From: Mycolicibacterium goodii
GTDB taxonomy: Bacteria; Actinomycetota; Actinomycetes; Mycobacteriales; Mycobacteriaceae
DNA: 64,000 nucleotides
Direction of reading: 5' to 3'
Assembly: GCF_001187505.1 (NCBI RefSeq)
Contig: NZ_CP012150.1
Coordinates: 3,286,001-3,350,000 of the forward strand
The first letter of the stretch is position 1. Each line of letters begins with the position of its first letter. The notes beneath the pieces are model-generated. The model was not told the origin of the DNA. It saw nothing but the letters and a program-made list of their open reading frames with translations, and did not search any database. Shown here in pieces: positions 45,506 to 54,426 of the stretch. Both the position numbers and the translations under genes were made by a program.

Positions 45506-47481
45506 CTGATACGGACCTCTTCACAGCTGACAATGCCAGCGACACTGGCGATTTGTCGGGCGCTGTGAAATCGAACACCGCGCCGCGCGCCCGGTCTGCG
45601 TCGCTTTCGACGATGGTGTTGCCGGAGCTGCGCGCACTTGCCAAGGAAATCGGTGTTGAAGGTGCGTCCGGTCTGCGCAAGAGTGAGCTGATCGCCGCCA
45701 TCCGCGCTCACCGAGGCGAAGCCAACGGCCGGACCGCTGAGGCCAGCAGCCCGGCGCCCGCCGATGCCCAGGCCGGCGAGCAGGCCGCCGAGGCGCCCGC
45801 CGCCCCGCGCCGCCGCGAACGTCGGGCATCCACCCGACAGGCCGGCGCCCCGGCCGACGCCAAGACCGAGGGTGCGGCTGAGGCCAACACCGACGTGAAG
45901 GCCGACGTGAAGGCCGAGGCCAAGGCTCCCGAGGCCAAGCCCGCCGAAGAAAAGCCTGCCGAGGCCAAGGCCCCCGAGGCCAAGGCGCCCGAGGTCAAGG
46001 CCCCCGAAACCGGTGAGGCAGAGCCCAGGCAGTCGCGCCGCGAGCGCGCCAACAAGCAGGACCGCTCCGACCGTGGCGAGAAAGACGGCCAGAAGGACGC
46101 TCAGGAAAGCGGCCAGGATCAGGTCAAGCAGGACCGCTCCGATCGTTCCGACCGAGGTTCTGACCAGGACCAGCAGGGCGGCCAGCAGAACCGGGGCGGC
46201 GGTAACGCCGACTCCGACGAAGACGGCGAGGGCCGCCAGGGCCGTCGCGGCCGCCGGTTCCGTGACCGCCGCAGGCGCGGCGAGCGCGGCGGCGAGAGCA
46301 GCGGCGAGGCCGAACTGCGCGAGGACGACGTCGTCCAGCCGGTCGCAGGCATCCTCGACGTCCTCGACAACTACGCGTTCGTGCGGACCTCGGGCTACCT
46401 GGCCGGGCCGAACGACGTGTACGTCTCGATGAACATGGTGCGAAAGAACGGCCTGCGCCGCGGCGACGCGGTGACCGGGGCCGTGCGGGTGCCGCGTGAG
46501 GGCGAGAGCGGCGGCCAGAACCCGCGCCAGAAGTTCAACCCGCTGGTGCGTCTGGACACCGTCAACGGCGGTTCGGTCGAGGACGCCAAGAAGCGTCCCG
46601 AGTTCGGCAAACTCACGCCGCTGTACCCGAACGAGCGGCTGCGCCTCGAGACCAACCCGGAGAAGCTGTCCACGCGCGTGATCGACCTGATCATGCCGAT
46701 CGGCAAGGGGCAGCGCGCCCTGATCGTGTCCCCGCCGAAGGCCGGTAAGACCACGATCCTGCAGGACATCGCCAACGCGATCACCCGCAACAACCCCGAA
46801 TGCCACCTGATGGTCGTGCTCGTCGACGAGCGCCCCGAAGAGGTGACCGACATGCAGCGCTCGGTCAAGGGCGAGGTCATCGCCTCCACCTTCGACCGTC
46901 CGCCGTCAGACCACACCCAGGCCGCCGAGCTGGCCATCGAGCGGGCCAAGCGCCTGGTCGAGCAGGGCAAGGACGTCGTGGTGCTGCTGGACTCGATCAC
47001 CCGCCTGGGCCGGGCGTACAACAACGCCTCGCCGGCATCGGGCCGCATCCTGTCCGGTGGTGTGGACTCCACCGCGTTGTACCCGCCGAAGCGGTTCCTC
47101 GGCGCGGCCCGCAACATCGAGCACGGCGGTTCGTTGACCATCATCGCGACCGCCATGGTCGAGACCGGGTCGACCGGTGACACCGTCATCTTCGAGGAGT
47201 TCAAGGGCACCGGCAACGCCGAGCTCAAGCTGGACCGCAAGATCGCCGAGCGCCGGGTGTTCCCGGCCGTCGACGTCAACCCGTCCGGCACCCGCAAGGA
47301 CGAACTGCTGATGTCGCCCGACGAGTTCGCGATCGTGCACAAGCTGCGTCGCGTGTTGAGCGGGCTGGATTCGCATCAGGCCATCGACCTGCTGATGAGC
47401 CAGCTGCGCAAGACCAAGACCAATTACGAGTTCCTGGTCCAGGTGTCCAAGACGGCCCCCGGCTCGATGGACGTCAACTGA
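45502..47481 (+). CDS. rho: Transcription termination factor Rho
   Basis: 659 aa from GTG 45502 with AAAGGAAA upstream. N-terminal Rho-N helix domain at about residues 35-75 (TMVLPELRALAKEIGVEG). Residues about 75-285 are a long insertion typical of actinobacterial Rho: first Ala/Pro/Lys/Glu repeats (units like KAPEAK, PAEEKPAE), then Arg/Asp/Gln-rich and RGRRFRDRRRRGERGGE basic segments that bind RNA. The cold-shock-like primary RNA site (VAGILDVLDNYAFVRTSGYL) and hexameric ATPase (Walker A SPPKAGKTTI, Walker B LMVVLVDERPEEV, Q-loop LMSPDEFAIVHKLRR) follow. Ends in an intrinsic terminator. Confidence 0.97.
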   Translation: MTDTDLFTADNASDTGDLSGAVKSNTAPRARSASLSTMVLPELRALAKEIGVEGASGLRKSELIAAIRAHRGEANGRTAEASSPAPADAQAGEQAAEAPAAPRRRERRASTRQAGAPADAKTEGAAEANTDVKADVKAEAKAPEAKPAEEKPAEAKAPEAKAPEVKAPETGEAEPRQSRRERANKQDRSDRGEKDGQKDAQESGQDQVKQDRSDRSDRGSDQDQQGGQQNRGGGNADSDEDGEGRQGRRGRRFRDRRRRGERGGESSGEAELREDDVVQPVAGILDVLDNYAFVRTSGYLAGPNDVYVSMNMVRKNGLRRGDAVTGAVRVPREGESGGQNPRQKFNPLVRLDTVNGGSVEDAKKRPEFGKLTPLYPNERLRLETNPEKLSTRVIDLIMPIGKGQRALIVSPPKAGKTTILQDIANAITRNNPECHLMVVLVDERPEEVTDMQRSVKGEVIASTFDRPPSDHTQAAELAIERAKRLVEQGKDVVVLLDSITRLGRAYNNASPASGRILSGGVDSTALYPPKRFLGAARNIEHGGSLTIIATAMVETGSTGDTVIFEEFKGTGNAELKLDRKIAERRVFPAVDVNPSGTRKDELLMSPDEFAIVHKLRRVLSGLDSHQAIDLLMSQLRKTKTNYEFLVQVSKTAPGSMDVN

Positions 47482-47498
47482 TCCGACAGCTCAGGCAG

Positions 47499-47524
47499 AA
47501 CCCCCGCACCGGCGGGGGTTTTGT
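47499..47524. terminator. Intrinsic terminator after rho (bidirectional)
   Basis: AACCCCCGC (47499-47507), loop ACCG, GCGGGGGTT (47512-47520): a 9-bp perfect stem followed by TTGTG, so four Ts in a row on the plus strand; the minus strand reads out with GGTTCTGCC. It separates rho from the convergent TetR gene. Confidence 0.85.
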
Positions 47525-47545
47525 GCTTTGCAGGCGCCGACGGGC

Positions 47546-48151
47546 TCAGAGCGCAGGATCGGCCCGCAGGCCCGGCATGACGTAGCGGCGCAGGTGCGCC
47601 AGCACGGCGTCGGAATCATCCGCGTCGAGCTGGTCACCGGGGACCGTCGCGAAGGAGATGACCACGCGCGCAACCCATTCCGCGGCCTCGGCGATGACGC
47701 TGTTCGGGTGGATCTCGCCGCTGTCGCGCGCGGCGACCAGATACCGCGTCCAGAACGCCGCCAGATCCGGCACCAGGCCCTGCACGCCCGCGCCCGCACA
47801 CGCCGCGAACTCCTCGGGTTCGTCGAGGCGCAATTTCATCAGCAGCGCGCCCGGATCGTCGTAGGCCGTGCGGCCGTAGCGGATACCGGCGGCGATCTTC
47901 TCGTCGAGGCCGTCGTACTTCTCGAGCATCGCGTGCGCGTCCGACCAGTACGCCTCGTTGAGGCGCACGATCGCCGCGCCCAGCAGCGTGACCTTGTCGG
48001 GGAAGTGCCGGTACAGCCACCCGCGCGACACCCCGGCGGCCTCGGCCACCTCCGACACCGTGGTCGCACGAATCCCCTTGGCCCGCAGACACGTTTCCGC
48101 CGCGTCGATGAGCCGATCACGGACGCTGCGCGGGGCGGTGGCGTTGGTCAA
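47546..48151 (-). CDS. TetR-family regulator of the adjacent acyl-CoA ligase gene
   Basis: 201 aa from TTG 48151 with AGGAG 8 nt upstream; an upstream in-frame start at 48217 would add 22 residues of low-complexity sequence. HTH at about residues 25-50 (ATTVSEVAEAAGVSRGWLYR, HFPDKVTLLGAAIV). The C-terminal half, with YDGLDEKIAAGIRYGRTAYD and ending GLRADPAL, is a standard ligand domain. It is divergent from the fadD gene, with an 18-bp dyad between, so it probably represses that ligase in response to an acyl-CoA or fatty acid (inference). Confidence 0.85.
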   Translation of the reverse strand: MTNATAPRSVRDRLIDAAETCLRAKGIRATTVSEVAEAAGVSRGWLYRHFPDKVTLLGAAIVRLNEAYWSDAHAMLEKYDGLDEKIAAGIRYGRTAYDDPGALLMKLRLDEPEEFAACAGAGVQGLVPDLAAFWTRYLVAARDSGEIHPNSVIAEAAEWVARVVISFATVPGDQLDADDSDAVLAHLRRYVMPGLRADPAL

Positions 48152-48228
48152 CTGCGACTCCTGAGGCGGACGTTTCCCGTGATTCTGCCAAGGACCGACG
48201 CTTCCGGGTGACGGCACAACCGTGGTAG

Positions 48229-48246
48229 ACAGATTTCGTCATCTGT
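48229..48246. promoter_or_regulatory. Candidate TetR operator upstream of fadD
   Basis: ACAGAT-ttcgtc-ATCTGT is a perfect 6-bp dyad with a 6-bp spacer, about 27 bp before ATG 48273. Placement between the regulator and ligase genes fits local TetR control. Confidence 0.5.
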
Positions 48247-48272
48247 TCACCCGCCCATGGGGGTCCGCCGGA

Positions 48273-49955
48273 ATGGCCGATACGCTGCAGCAATTGCTCC
48301 GCTCCCGGGCCGAGCAGGACACCGTCGCGGTCAGATACGGCGACCGGAGCTGGACGTGGCACGAACACATCGCGCAAGCCGCAGCCCAGGCGCAGGCCCT
48401 GATCTCCCGCGCCGACCCCAGCCGTCCGCTGCACGTGGGTGTGCTGCTGGGCAACACCCCGCAGATGCTCACCGCGCTGGCGGCGGCCGCGCTCGGTGGG
48501 TACGTGCTGTGTGGCATCAACACCACCCGCCGCGGCGATGCGCTCGCCCGCGACATCACCCGGGTGGACTGCCAACTGCTGCTCACCGACGCCGATCATC
48601 GCGGCCTGCTCGACGGGCTCGACCTGCCCGGTGTCACCGTTCTCGACGTGTCACAGCCGCAACCGCCGGCGCCGGGAGGCCTCGACAGGCTGACCCCGTA
48701 CCGCGAGGCCCGTCCCGACGACACCTTCATGATGATCTTCACCTCGGGCACCAGCGGCGACCCCAAGGCTGTCGAGGTGTCGCATGCGGTGGTGCTGTTC
48801 GCGGGCGGCGCGCTCGTCGAGCGGTACGGTCTGACCAGAGACGACGTCTGTTATCTGGCGATGCCGCTGTTCCACTCCAACGCCGTCTACGCGGGCTGGA
48901 GCGTGGCCGTCGGATCGGGCGCGGCCATGGCGCCCGCGACGTTCTCGGCGTCGGGTTTCCTGCCCGACATCCGCCGCTACGGCGCGACGTACATGAACTA
49001 CGTCGGCAAGCCGCTGGCCTACATCCTGGCCACCCCAGAACAGCCCGACGACGCCGACAACCCGCTGCGGGTCGCGTTCGGCAACGAGGCCGCCGACCGC
49101 GACATCGAGGCCTTCGGCAGACGGTTCGGTTGCACGGTGTGGGACGGCTTCGGCTCGACCGAGACCGCGGTGATCATCACCAGGACCGAAGACTGCCCGC
49201 CCGGATCGATCGGCAGAGGATTCCCCGGCGTGGCGGTCTACGACCCCGAGACCGTGACCGAGTGCGCGGTAGCCGGATTCGACGACAACGGCGCCCTGGT
49301 GAACCCCGACGCGGCAATCGGGGAGCTGGTCAACACATCCGGCGGTGGGTTGTTCCGCGGCTATTACAACGATCAGGGCGCCACCGACCAGCGCATGCGC
49401 AACGGCATGTACTGGTCGGGCGATCTGGCCTACCGCGACGCCGACGGATGGATCTACCTGGCCGGTCGCACCGCGGACTGGATGCGCGTCGACGGCGAGA
49501 ACCTCACCGCCGCGCCGATCGAACGGATCCTGCTGCGTCTGGAGGCCATCAACCGCGTCGCGGTCTACCCGGTGCCCGACGAGCACGTCGGCGACCAGGT
49601 CATGGCGGCGGTCGTGCTGCGCGACGACGCGGCGCTGACACCGGGGGAGTTCGGGCGGTTCCTGGCCGCCCAGCGCGACCTGTCACCCAAGGCCTGGCCG
49701 CGCTACGTCTGGGTCGCCGACGACCTGCCCACCACGGCCACCAACAAGATCCTCAAACGCGAACTCGTCGCGCTCGGCGCCGACCCGCGCGGACGCCTGC
49801 TGTGGCACCGCGACGGCAGGGAATATCACCTGCTCGGAGCTCGTTTAGGCCATTGGCGGTCGAGCTGGCATAATGGACCGCTGACCCTCGGTCCCGGTTC
49901 ACGTCCGGTACATGCAGATGGGCGACCCGGGTCCACGATTGAAGAGGAACCATGA
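48273..49955 (+). CDS. Fatty acid-CoA ligase (FadD1/FadD17-like)
   Basis: 560 aa from ATG 48273 (GTG 48222 is in frame but would place the operator inside the gene). Adenylate-forming enzyme: P-loop [19 protein letters not shown]5 motif [15 protein letters not shown]7/A8 [20 protein letters not shown] followed by [16 protein letters not shown] (hinge), and A10 [12 protein letters not shown]. The N-terminus [20 protein letters not shown] resembles what I recall of mycobacterial FadD1. Activates a carboxylic acid to its CoA thioester; chain length unknown. The last ~25 codons overlap the rpmE promoter region, and the stop overlaps the rpmE ATG by 4 nt. Confidence 0.88.
   Translation: MADTLQQLLRSRAEQDTVAVRYGDRSWTWHEHIAQAAAQAQALISRADPSRPLHVGVLLGNTPQMLTALAAAALGGYVLCGINTTRRGDALARDITRVDCQLLLTDADHRGLLDGLDLPGVTVLDVSQPQPPAPGGLDRLTPYREARPDDTFMMIFTSGTSGDPKAVEVSHAVVLFAGGALVERYGLTRDDVCYLAMPLFHSNAVYAGWSVAVGSGAAMAPATFSASGFLPDIRRYGATYMNYVGKPLAYILATPEQPDDADNPLRVAFGNEAADRDIEAFGRRFGCTVWDGFGSTETAVIITRTEDCPPGSIGRGFPGVAVYDPETVTECAVAGFDDNGALVNPDAAIGELVNTSGGGLFRGYYNDQGATDQRMRNGMYWSGDLAYRDADGWIYLAGRTADWMRVDGENLTAAPIERILLRLEAINRVAVYPVPDEHVGDQVMAAVVLRDDAALTPGEFGRFLAAQRDLSPKAWPRYVWVADDLPTTATNKILKRELVALGADPRGRLLWHRDGREYHLLGARLGHWRSSWHNGPLTLGPGSRPVHADGRPGSTIEEEP
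49869..49874 (+). promoter_or_regulatory. Possible rpmE promoter -10 inside the fadD 3' end
   Basis: GGCATAAT contains CATAAT (five of six to TATAAT) 77 nt before ATG 49952, inside the end of fadD. No convincing -35 is visible. It would give rpmE its own promoter despite the coupled fadD gene. Confidence 0.35.
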
Positions 49956-50179
49956 AAACAGGCATTCATCCTGAGTACGTCGATACGACCGTGCAGTGCG
50001 GTTGCGGCAACAGCTTCACCACCCGCAGCACCAAGCAGAGCGGCACGATCGTCGTCGAGGTCTGCTCGCAGTGCCACCCGTTCTACACCGGCAAGCAGAA
50101 GATCCTCGACAGCGGCGGCCGCGTGGCGCGCTTCGAGAAGCGCTACGGCAAGCGCAACAAGGCTGCAGCCGACAAGTAG
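49952..50179 (+). CDS. rpmE: 50S ribosomal protein L31 (zinc-binding form)
   Basis: 75 aa. [20 protein letters not shown] carries Cys16 and Cys18, and [13 protein letters not shown] carries Cys38 and Cys41, so this is the C+ zinc-ribbon form of L31 located in the 50S central protuberance. [10 protein letters not shown] is the basic tail. AGAGGAACC precedes the ATG. In zinc-starved mycobacteria C+ proteins can be replaced by C- paralogues under Zur control; no such paralogue is in this window. Confidence 0.97.
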   Translation: MKTGIHPEYVDTTVQCGCGNSFTTRSTKQSGTIVVEVCSQCHPFYTGKQKILDSGGRVARFEKRYGKRNKAAADK

Positions 50180-50186
50180 CTACCTC

Positions 50187-50231
50187 AACGGCGCCCGATC
50201 TGTCGCATACGCGTCAGATTTGGGCGCCGTT
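50187..50231 (+). other. Two-part hairpin between rpmE and prfA
   Basis: AACGGCGCCC (50187-50196) pairs perfectly with GGGCGCCGTT (50222-50231). Inside, ATCTG (50198-50202) pairs with CAGAT (50215-50219). The 45-nt structure is followed by GCTGTTTGC, not a clean U-tract, and lies 45 nt before the prfA start. It may be an attenuator or a partial terminator for rpmE that sets prfA expression. Confidence 0.55.
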
Positions 50232-50275
50232 GCTGTTTGCGCAGGATTTACCGGACCCATCAGAAGGAGCAGGCG

Positions 50276-51355
50276 GTGAGCGGCACGGATACCGCACCGG
50301 CAATTGAGGCGATCCTGGCCGAGCACGCCGACCTCGAGCGCCAGCTGGCCGATCCGGCGCTGCATGCCGACGCCGCGGCCGCCCGCAGGGTGGGGCGCCG
50401 GTTCGCGCAGGTGTCGCCGATCGTCGCCACCCACCGCAAGCTCGAAGCCGCGCGCGGCGACCTGGAGGCGGCCCGCGAACTCGCGGCCGACGACGCCAGC
50501 TTCGCCGCCGAGGTCACCGAGCTCACCGCCAAGGTCGCCGAACTCGACGACCAGCTGACCGACCTGCTCGCCCCGCGTGACCCGCACGACGCCGACGACA
50601 TCGTCCTGGAGGTGAAGTCCGGCGAAGGCGGCGAGGAATCGGCCCTGTTCGCCGCCGACCTCGCGCGCATGTACATCCGCTACGCCGAGCGGCACGGATG
50701 GACCGTGACCGTGCTCGACGAGACCACCTCCGACCTGGGCGGCTACAAGGACGCCACGCTGTCGATCCGCAGCAAGGGCGACACCGCCGACGGCGTGTGG
50801 TCGCGGCTGAAGTTCGAAGGCGGCGTGCACCGCGTGCAGCGGGTGCCGGTCACCGAATCGCAGGGCCGCGTGCACACCTCGGCCGCCGGCGTGCTGGTCT
50901 ACCCCGAACCCGAAGAGGTCGAGGAAGTCCAGATCGACGAGTCCGATCTGCGTATCGACGTCTACCGGTCCTCGGGCAAGGGCGGTCAGGGCGTCAACAC
51001 CACCGACTCCGCGGTGCGCATCACGCACCTGCCCACCGGCATCGTGGTGACCTGCCAGAACGAGCGGTCGCAGCTGCAGAACAAGGCCCGCGCCATGCAG
51101 GTGCTCGCGGCCCGGTTGCAGGCCCTGGCCGAAGAGCAGGCCGAGGCCGACGCGTCGGCCGACCGGGCCAGCCAGATCCGCACGGTCGACCGCAGCGAGC
51201 GGATCCGCACCTACAACTTCCCGGAGAACCGGATCGCCGACCATCGCATCAACTTCAAGGCGCACAACCTCGATCAGGTGCTCGACGGCGACATGGACGC
51301 GCTGCTCGACGCGCTCGCCGCGGCCGACAAACAGTCCCGCCTGCAGCAGGTTTGA
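50276..51355 (+). CDS. prfA: Peptide chain release factor 1
   Basis: 359 aa from GTG 50276 with GAAGGAGC at good distance. Class I release factor for UAA/UAG: the PxT codon-recognition motif ([13 protein letters not shown]) and the universal GGQ at residues 236-238 in [17 protein letters not shown]-terminal domain 1 is an Ala/Asp-rich helical region up to about residue 100. Ten nucleotides separate it from prmC, which methylates the GGQ glutamine. Confidence 0.97.
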   Translation: MSGTDTAPAIEAILAEHADLERQLADPALHADAAAARRVGRRFAQVSPIVATHRKLEAARGDLEAARELAADDASFAAEVTELTAKVAELDDQLTDLLAPRDPHDADDIVLEVKSGEGGEESALFAADLARMYIRYAERHGWTVTVLDETTSDLGGYKDATLSIRSKGDTADGVWSRLKFEGGVHRVQRVPVTESQGRVHTSAAGVLVYPEPEEVEEVQIDESDLRIDVYRSSGKGGQGVNTTDSAVRITHLPTGIVVTCQNERSQLQNKARAMQVLAARLQALAEEQAEADASADRASQIRTVDRSERIRTYNFPENRIADHRINFKAHNLDQVLDGDMDALLDALAAADKQSRLQQV

Positions 51356-51365
51356 TCCGGCTTCC

Positions 51366-52211
51366 ATGACGCGTCTGCGCTCCGCGATCGAGGCCGCGAC
51401 GGCCACGCTTGCCGACGCGGGCGTCGCCTCGCCGCGCATCGACGCCGAACTGCTGGCCGCGCACGCGCTGGGCACCGAGCGCGGCAGGCTCATGCTCGTC
51501 GACGATCCCGGACCGGAGGCGCTGTCGGTCTTCACCGAACTCGTCGCGGCGCGGGCCCGGCGGATCCCGCTGCAACACCTCGTCGGCACCGCGGCGTTCG
51601 GACCGCTCACGCTCGAGGTGGGGCCCGGGGTGTTCATCCCGCGGCCGGAGACCGAGGCGCTGCTGGAATGGGCGCTGGCACAGCAACTTCGCCGCGACGC
51701 GGTGATCGTCGACCTGTGCGCCGGCACCGGTGCGCTCGCGCTGGCACTGGCCCACCGGCACCCCGGCGCCCGCGTCCTCGCCGTCGAGGACTCCCCGGCC
51801 GCGCTCAAGTACACGAAACGCAACACCGCAGGCACCGCGGTCGAGGTGATCGCCGCCGACGTCACGGCTGCCGATCTGCTGCCCGAACTCGACGACGGCG
51901 TGGATCTCGTGGTGTCCAACCCGCCCTACATTCCCGAAGGCGCCGACCTGGACCCCGAGGTCGCCGACCACGACCCCGCACACGCACTGTTCGGCGGACC
52001 GGACGGCATGGCCGTCATCGGACCCATCGTGGCGCTCGCGGCGCGCTGGCTGCGTGCCGACGGGAAATGCGGCATCGAACACGACGACACCACCTCGGCA
52101 CGCACGGTCGAGGAGTTCGCCCGCAACGGCCACTTCACCGACGTGGCCGCCCGCCACGACCTGACCGGCCGCCCCCGCTTTGTCACGGCGACCCGGATTG
52201 CGCGAAGCTGA
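51366..52211 (+). CDS. prmC: Release factor glutamine methyltransferase PrmC (HemK)
   Basis: 281 aa, SAM-dependent N5-glutamine methyltransferase acting on the GGQ of release factors. N-terminal helical domain (LRSAIEAATATLADAGVASP), FIPRPETEALLEWAL linker, SAM motif IVDLCAGTGALALALA and the catalytic NPPY at residue 185 (VVSNPPYIPEG). Adjacent to its substrate gene prfA. The stop at 52209 is followed by a 12-codon mini-ORF before sua5. Confidence 0.96.
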   Translation: MTRLRSAIEAATATLADAGVASPRIDAELLAAHALGTERGRLMLVDDPGPEALSVFTELVAARARRIPLQHLVGTAAFGPLTLEVGPGVFIPRPETEALLEWALAQQLRRDAVIVDLCAGTGALALALAHRHPGARVLAVEDSPAALKYTKRNTAGTAVEVIAADVTAADLLPELDDGVDLVVSNPPYIPEGADLDPEVADHDPAHALFGGPDGMAVIGPIVALAARWLRADGKCGIEHDDTTSARTVEEFARNGHFTDVAARHDLTGRPRFVTATRIARS

Positions 52212-52216
52212 TAGCC

Positions 52217-52252
52217 ATGACCGACGAGCGCTTGCGCGAGGAGTCGATGTGA
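52217..52252 (+). CDS. 11-aa mini-ORF bridging prmC and sua5
   Basis: ATG 52217 to TGA 52252 encodes MTDERLREESM and overlaps the sua5 GTG start (ATGTGA) by 4 nt. It contains the 21-nt dispersed repeat (52223-52243). Short ORFs bridging genes by start/stop overlap are known from mycobacterial MIRU elements, where translational coupling was proposed. Whether it is translated is unknown. Confidence 0.35.
   Translation: MTDERLREESM
52223..52243 (+). repeat. Dispersed 21-nt intercistronic repeat, copy 1
   Basis: Consensus GAYGAGCGCTYGCGCGARGA plus one purine. This copy lies between prmC and sua5 and encodes DERLREE in the mini-ORF frame. Copies 2 (57883-57903) and 3 (62014-62034) differ at only four positions among the three. 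Confidence 0.75.
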
Positions 52253-52914
52253 CCGAGCTGTTCGACTGTTCCGACCCCGAGCAGCGCGCCATCGGTATCG
52301 GCTCCGCGGTGAGCGCGGTCAAGGGTGGCCGGCTCGTGGTGATGCCCACCGACACCGTCTACGGCATCGGCGCCGACGCATTCGACTCCGGGGCGGTCGG
52401 TGCGCTGCTCGCGGCCAAGGGCCGTGGCCGCGACATGCCGGTCGGCGTGCTCGTCGGCTCGTGGACCACCATCGACGGTCTGGTGTACTCGGTTCCGCGC
52501 ACCGCCCGCGAGCTGATCAGGGCATTCTGGCCGGGCGCGCTGAGCCTGGTCGTGCACCAGGCGCCGTCGCTGCAGTGGGATCTGGGGGACACCCGCGGCA
52601 GCGTGATGCTGCGGATGCCGCTGCACCCCGTGGCCATCGAGCTGCTGCGCGAGGTCGGCCCCATGGCGGTGTCGAGCGCCAACATCTCCGGACGTCCCGC
52701 GGCGGGCACGGCCGCCGAGGCGCGCGAACAACTCGGCGATCTGGTCGAGGTGTACCTCGACGGCGGGCCCGCCGAGAACCAGGCCGCGTCCACGATCGTC
52801 GACCTGACCGGCACCCGACCGCGCATCCTGCGCACCGGACCGATCAGCGCCGAGGACATCGCACGCGTCCTGGACATGGAAGTCGCGACACTCACGGCAA
52901 CTTTGACGGAGTGA
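52249..52914 (+). CDS. sua5: Threonylcarbamoyl-AMP synthase (Sua5/YwlC/YrdC family)
   Basis: 221 aa from GTG 52249, starting TELFDCSDPEQ much as recalled for M. tuberculosis Rv1301. YrdC-like domain for synthesis of L-threonylcarbamoyl-AMP, the intermediate of the t6A37 tRNA modification: LVVMPTDTVYGIGADAF, AKGRGRDMPVGVLVGSW (KxR-type active site), FWPGALSLVVHQAP, VMLRMPLHPVAIELLREVGP and MAVSSANISGRPA. No separate SUA5 C-terminal domain. The upstream open frame is excluded because of the mini-ORF overlap. Confidence 0.94.
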   Translation: MTELFDCSDPEQRAIGIGSAVSAVKGGRLVVMPTDTVYGIGADAFDSGAVGALLAAKGRGRDMPVGVLVGSWTTIDGLVYSVPRTARELIRAFWPGALSLVVHQAPSLQWDLGDTRGSVMLRMPLHPVAIELLREVGPMAVSSANISGRPAAGTAAEAREQLGDLVEVYLDGGPAENQAASTIVDLTGTRPRILRTGPISAEDIARVLDMEVATLTATLTE

Positions 52915-52921
52915 TCTCAGC

Positions 52922-54142
52922 TTGCTGCAGTACGGTGCTCCGGTGATCACGGCCGCCCGCGAGATCGACATGGGGAGTCGAGTGATTCTCGCGTTGTCGG
53001 ACAAAGGCGCGGGTGTACCGCTGCGTGAGCTGGCGCTGGTCGGTCTGACCGCCGCGATCATCACCTACTTCGCGACCGGGTGGGTCCGGGTGCTCGCGAT
53101 CCGCTTCGGCGCGGTGGCCTACCCGCGCGAACGCGACGTGCACGTGCAGCCCACACCCCGCATGGGCGGGCTCGCCATGTACATCGGGGTGGCGTCGGCG
53201 GTGCTGCTGGCGTCCCAACTGCCCGCACTGACCCGCGGATTCGTGTACTCGACCGGTATGCCCGCCGTCGTGGTCGCGGGCGGCCTCATCATGGCGATCG
53301 GCCTGATCGACGACCGGTGGGGCCTGGACGCGCTGACCAAGTTCGCCGGTCAGATCACCGCGGCGAGCGTGCTGGTCACCATGGGTGTCGCGTGGAGCGT
53401 GCTGTACATCCCGATCGGGGGAGTGGGCACCATCGTGCTCGACCAGGTCTCGTCGATCCTGCTGACGTTGGCGCTGACGGTCTCGATCATCAACGCGATG
53501 AACTTCGTCGACGGACTCGACGGGCTCGCGGCCGGCCTCGGCCTGATCACCGCACTCGCCATCTGCGTGTTCTCCGTCGGCCTGCTGCGCGATCACGGCG
53601 GCGACGTGCTGTTCTACCCGCCCGCGGTGATCTCGGTGGTGCTCGCGGGCGCATGTCTGGGGTTCCTGCCGCACAACTTCCACCGCGCCAAGATCTTCAT
53701 GGGCGACTCGGGTTCCATGCTGATCGGCCTCATGCTCGGCGCGGCCTCGACCACGGCGGCAGGACCGATCTCGCAGAACGCCTACGGCGCGCGTGACGTC
53801 TTCGCGCTGCTGTCGCCGTTCCTGCTGGTGGTCGCGGTGATGCTGGTTCCCGCGCTGGACACCCTGCTGGCGATCGTGCGGCGCACCCGCGCGGGCCGCA
53901 GCCCGCTCAGCCCCGACAAGATGCACCTGCACCATCGGTTGCTGCAGATCGGGCATTCGCACCGGCGCGCGGTGTTGTTGATCTACCTGTGGGTCGGGAT
54001 CATCGCGTTCGGCGCGGCGAGCACGATTTTCTTCGATCCCGGCCAGACCGCGATCGCCATGGGCGTGGCCATCGTCGTCGCGATCGTGGTGACGTTGATC
54101 CCGTTGTTGCGGCGCAGCCCGGAGGGTGCGGAAGAGCCTTAA
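52922..54142 (+). CDS. wecA: UDP-GlcNAc:decaprenyl-phosphate GlcNAc-1-phosphate transferase WecA (Rfe)
   Basis: 406 aa from TTG 52922, giving MLQYG as in the remembered M. tuberculosis Rfe (ATG 52970 is an alternative). Polytopic (about 10-11 helices) MraY/WecA enzyme making decaprenyl-PP-GlcNAc, the first lipid-linked step of arabinogalactan linker synthesis. Catalytic motifs: MAIGLIDDRWGLDALTKF (DDxxD-like), NAMNFVDGLDGLAAG, KIFMGDSGSMLIGL and the HIHH-equivalent KMHLHHRLLQIGHSH. It precedes the atp operon by about 280 nt. Confidence 0.95.
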   Translation: MLQYGAPVITAAREIDMGSRVILALSDKGAGVPLRELALVGLTAAIITYFATGWVRVLAIRFGAVAYPRERDVHVQPTPRMGGLAMYIGVASAVLLASQLPALTRGFVYSTGMPAVVVAGGLIMAIGLIDDRWGLDALTKFAGQITAASVLVTMGVAWSVLYIPIGGVGTIVLDQVSSILLTLALTVSIINAMNFVDGLDGLAAGLGLITALAICVFSVGLLRDHGGDVLFYPPAVISVVLAGACLGFLPHNFHRAKIFMGDSGSMLIGLMLGAASTTAAGPISQNAYGARDVFALLSPFLLVVAVMLVPALDTLLAIVRRTRAGRSPLSPDKMHLHHRLLQIGHSHRRAVLLIYLWVGIIAFGAASTIFFDPGQTAIAMGVAIVVAIVVTLIPLLRRSPEGAEEP

Positions 54143-54426
54143 ACGAAATCAGTACGACAATAAGTAGTAGGGGCGGTTTTACGGCCCCTACCATGTGGTA
54201 CCGTGCTCGCAGAACCCGAAAAACCTCGCGGGTTGCCGGCCCGGCCCATCGGATTTCGCACAGCCGATCGGCGCCGAAAAACGACCGACAAAGGGAGCTA
54301 CCCCTTGGGTGATTCCAGCGCGCCCGTCGCCCTCCGATACGCTCGTCGGACACGCACAGGGTTTTGCCAGGCAGCAATGCCGAACCGGGGGTTCTGCTTC
54401 CGTGACAGCGGGATTGAGGTGGATCA
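54143..54426 (+). other. Leader region of the ATP synthase operon
   Basis: 284 nt between wecA and atpI. It contains the dyad at 54167-54191, a KpnI-like GGTACC (54198-54203), no clean sigma-A promoter that I can defend, and GAGGTGG as the atpI ribosome site. An open frame from GTG 54203 to TGA 54430 (75 codons) ends on the atpI start as GTGA; its composition does not look strongly coding, so it is only noted. Confidence 0.45.
54167..54191. promoter_or_regulatory. Inverted repeat upstream of the atp operon
   Basis: GTAGGGGC (54167-54174), 9-bp spacer, GCCCCTAC (54184-54191). A perfect 8-bp dyad 25 nt after the wecA stop. It may terminate wecA (no T-run) or serve as an operator for the atp operon. 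Confidence 0.4.
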
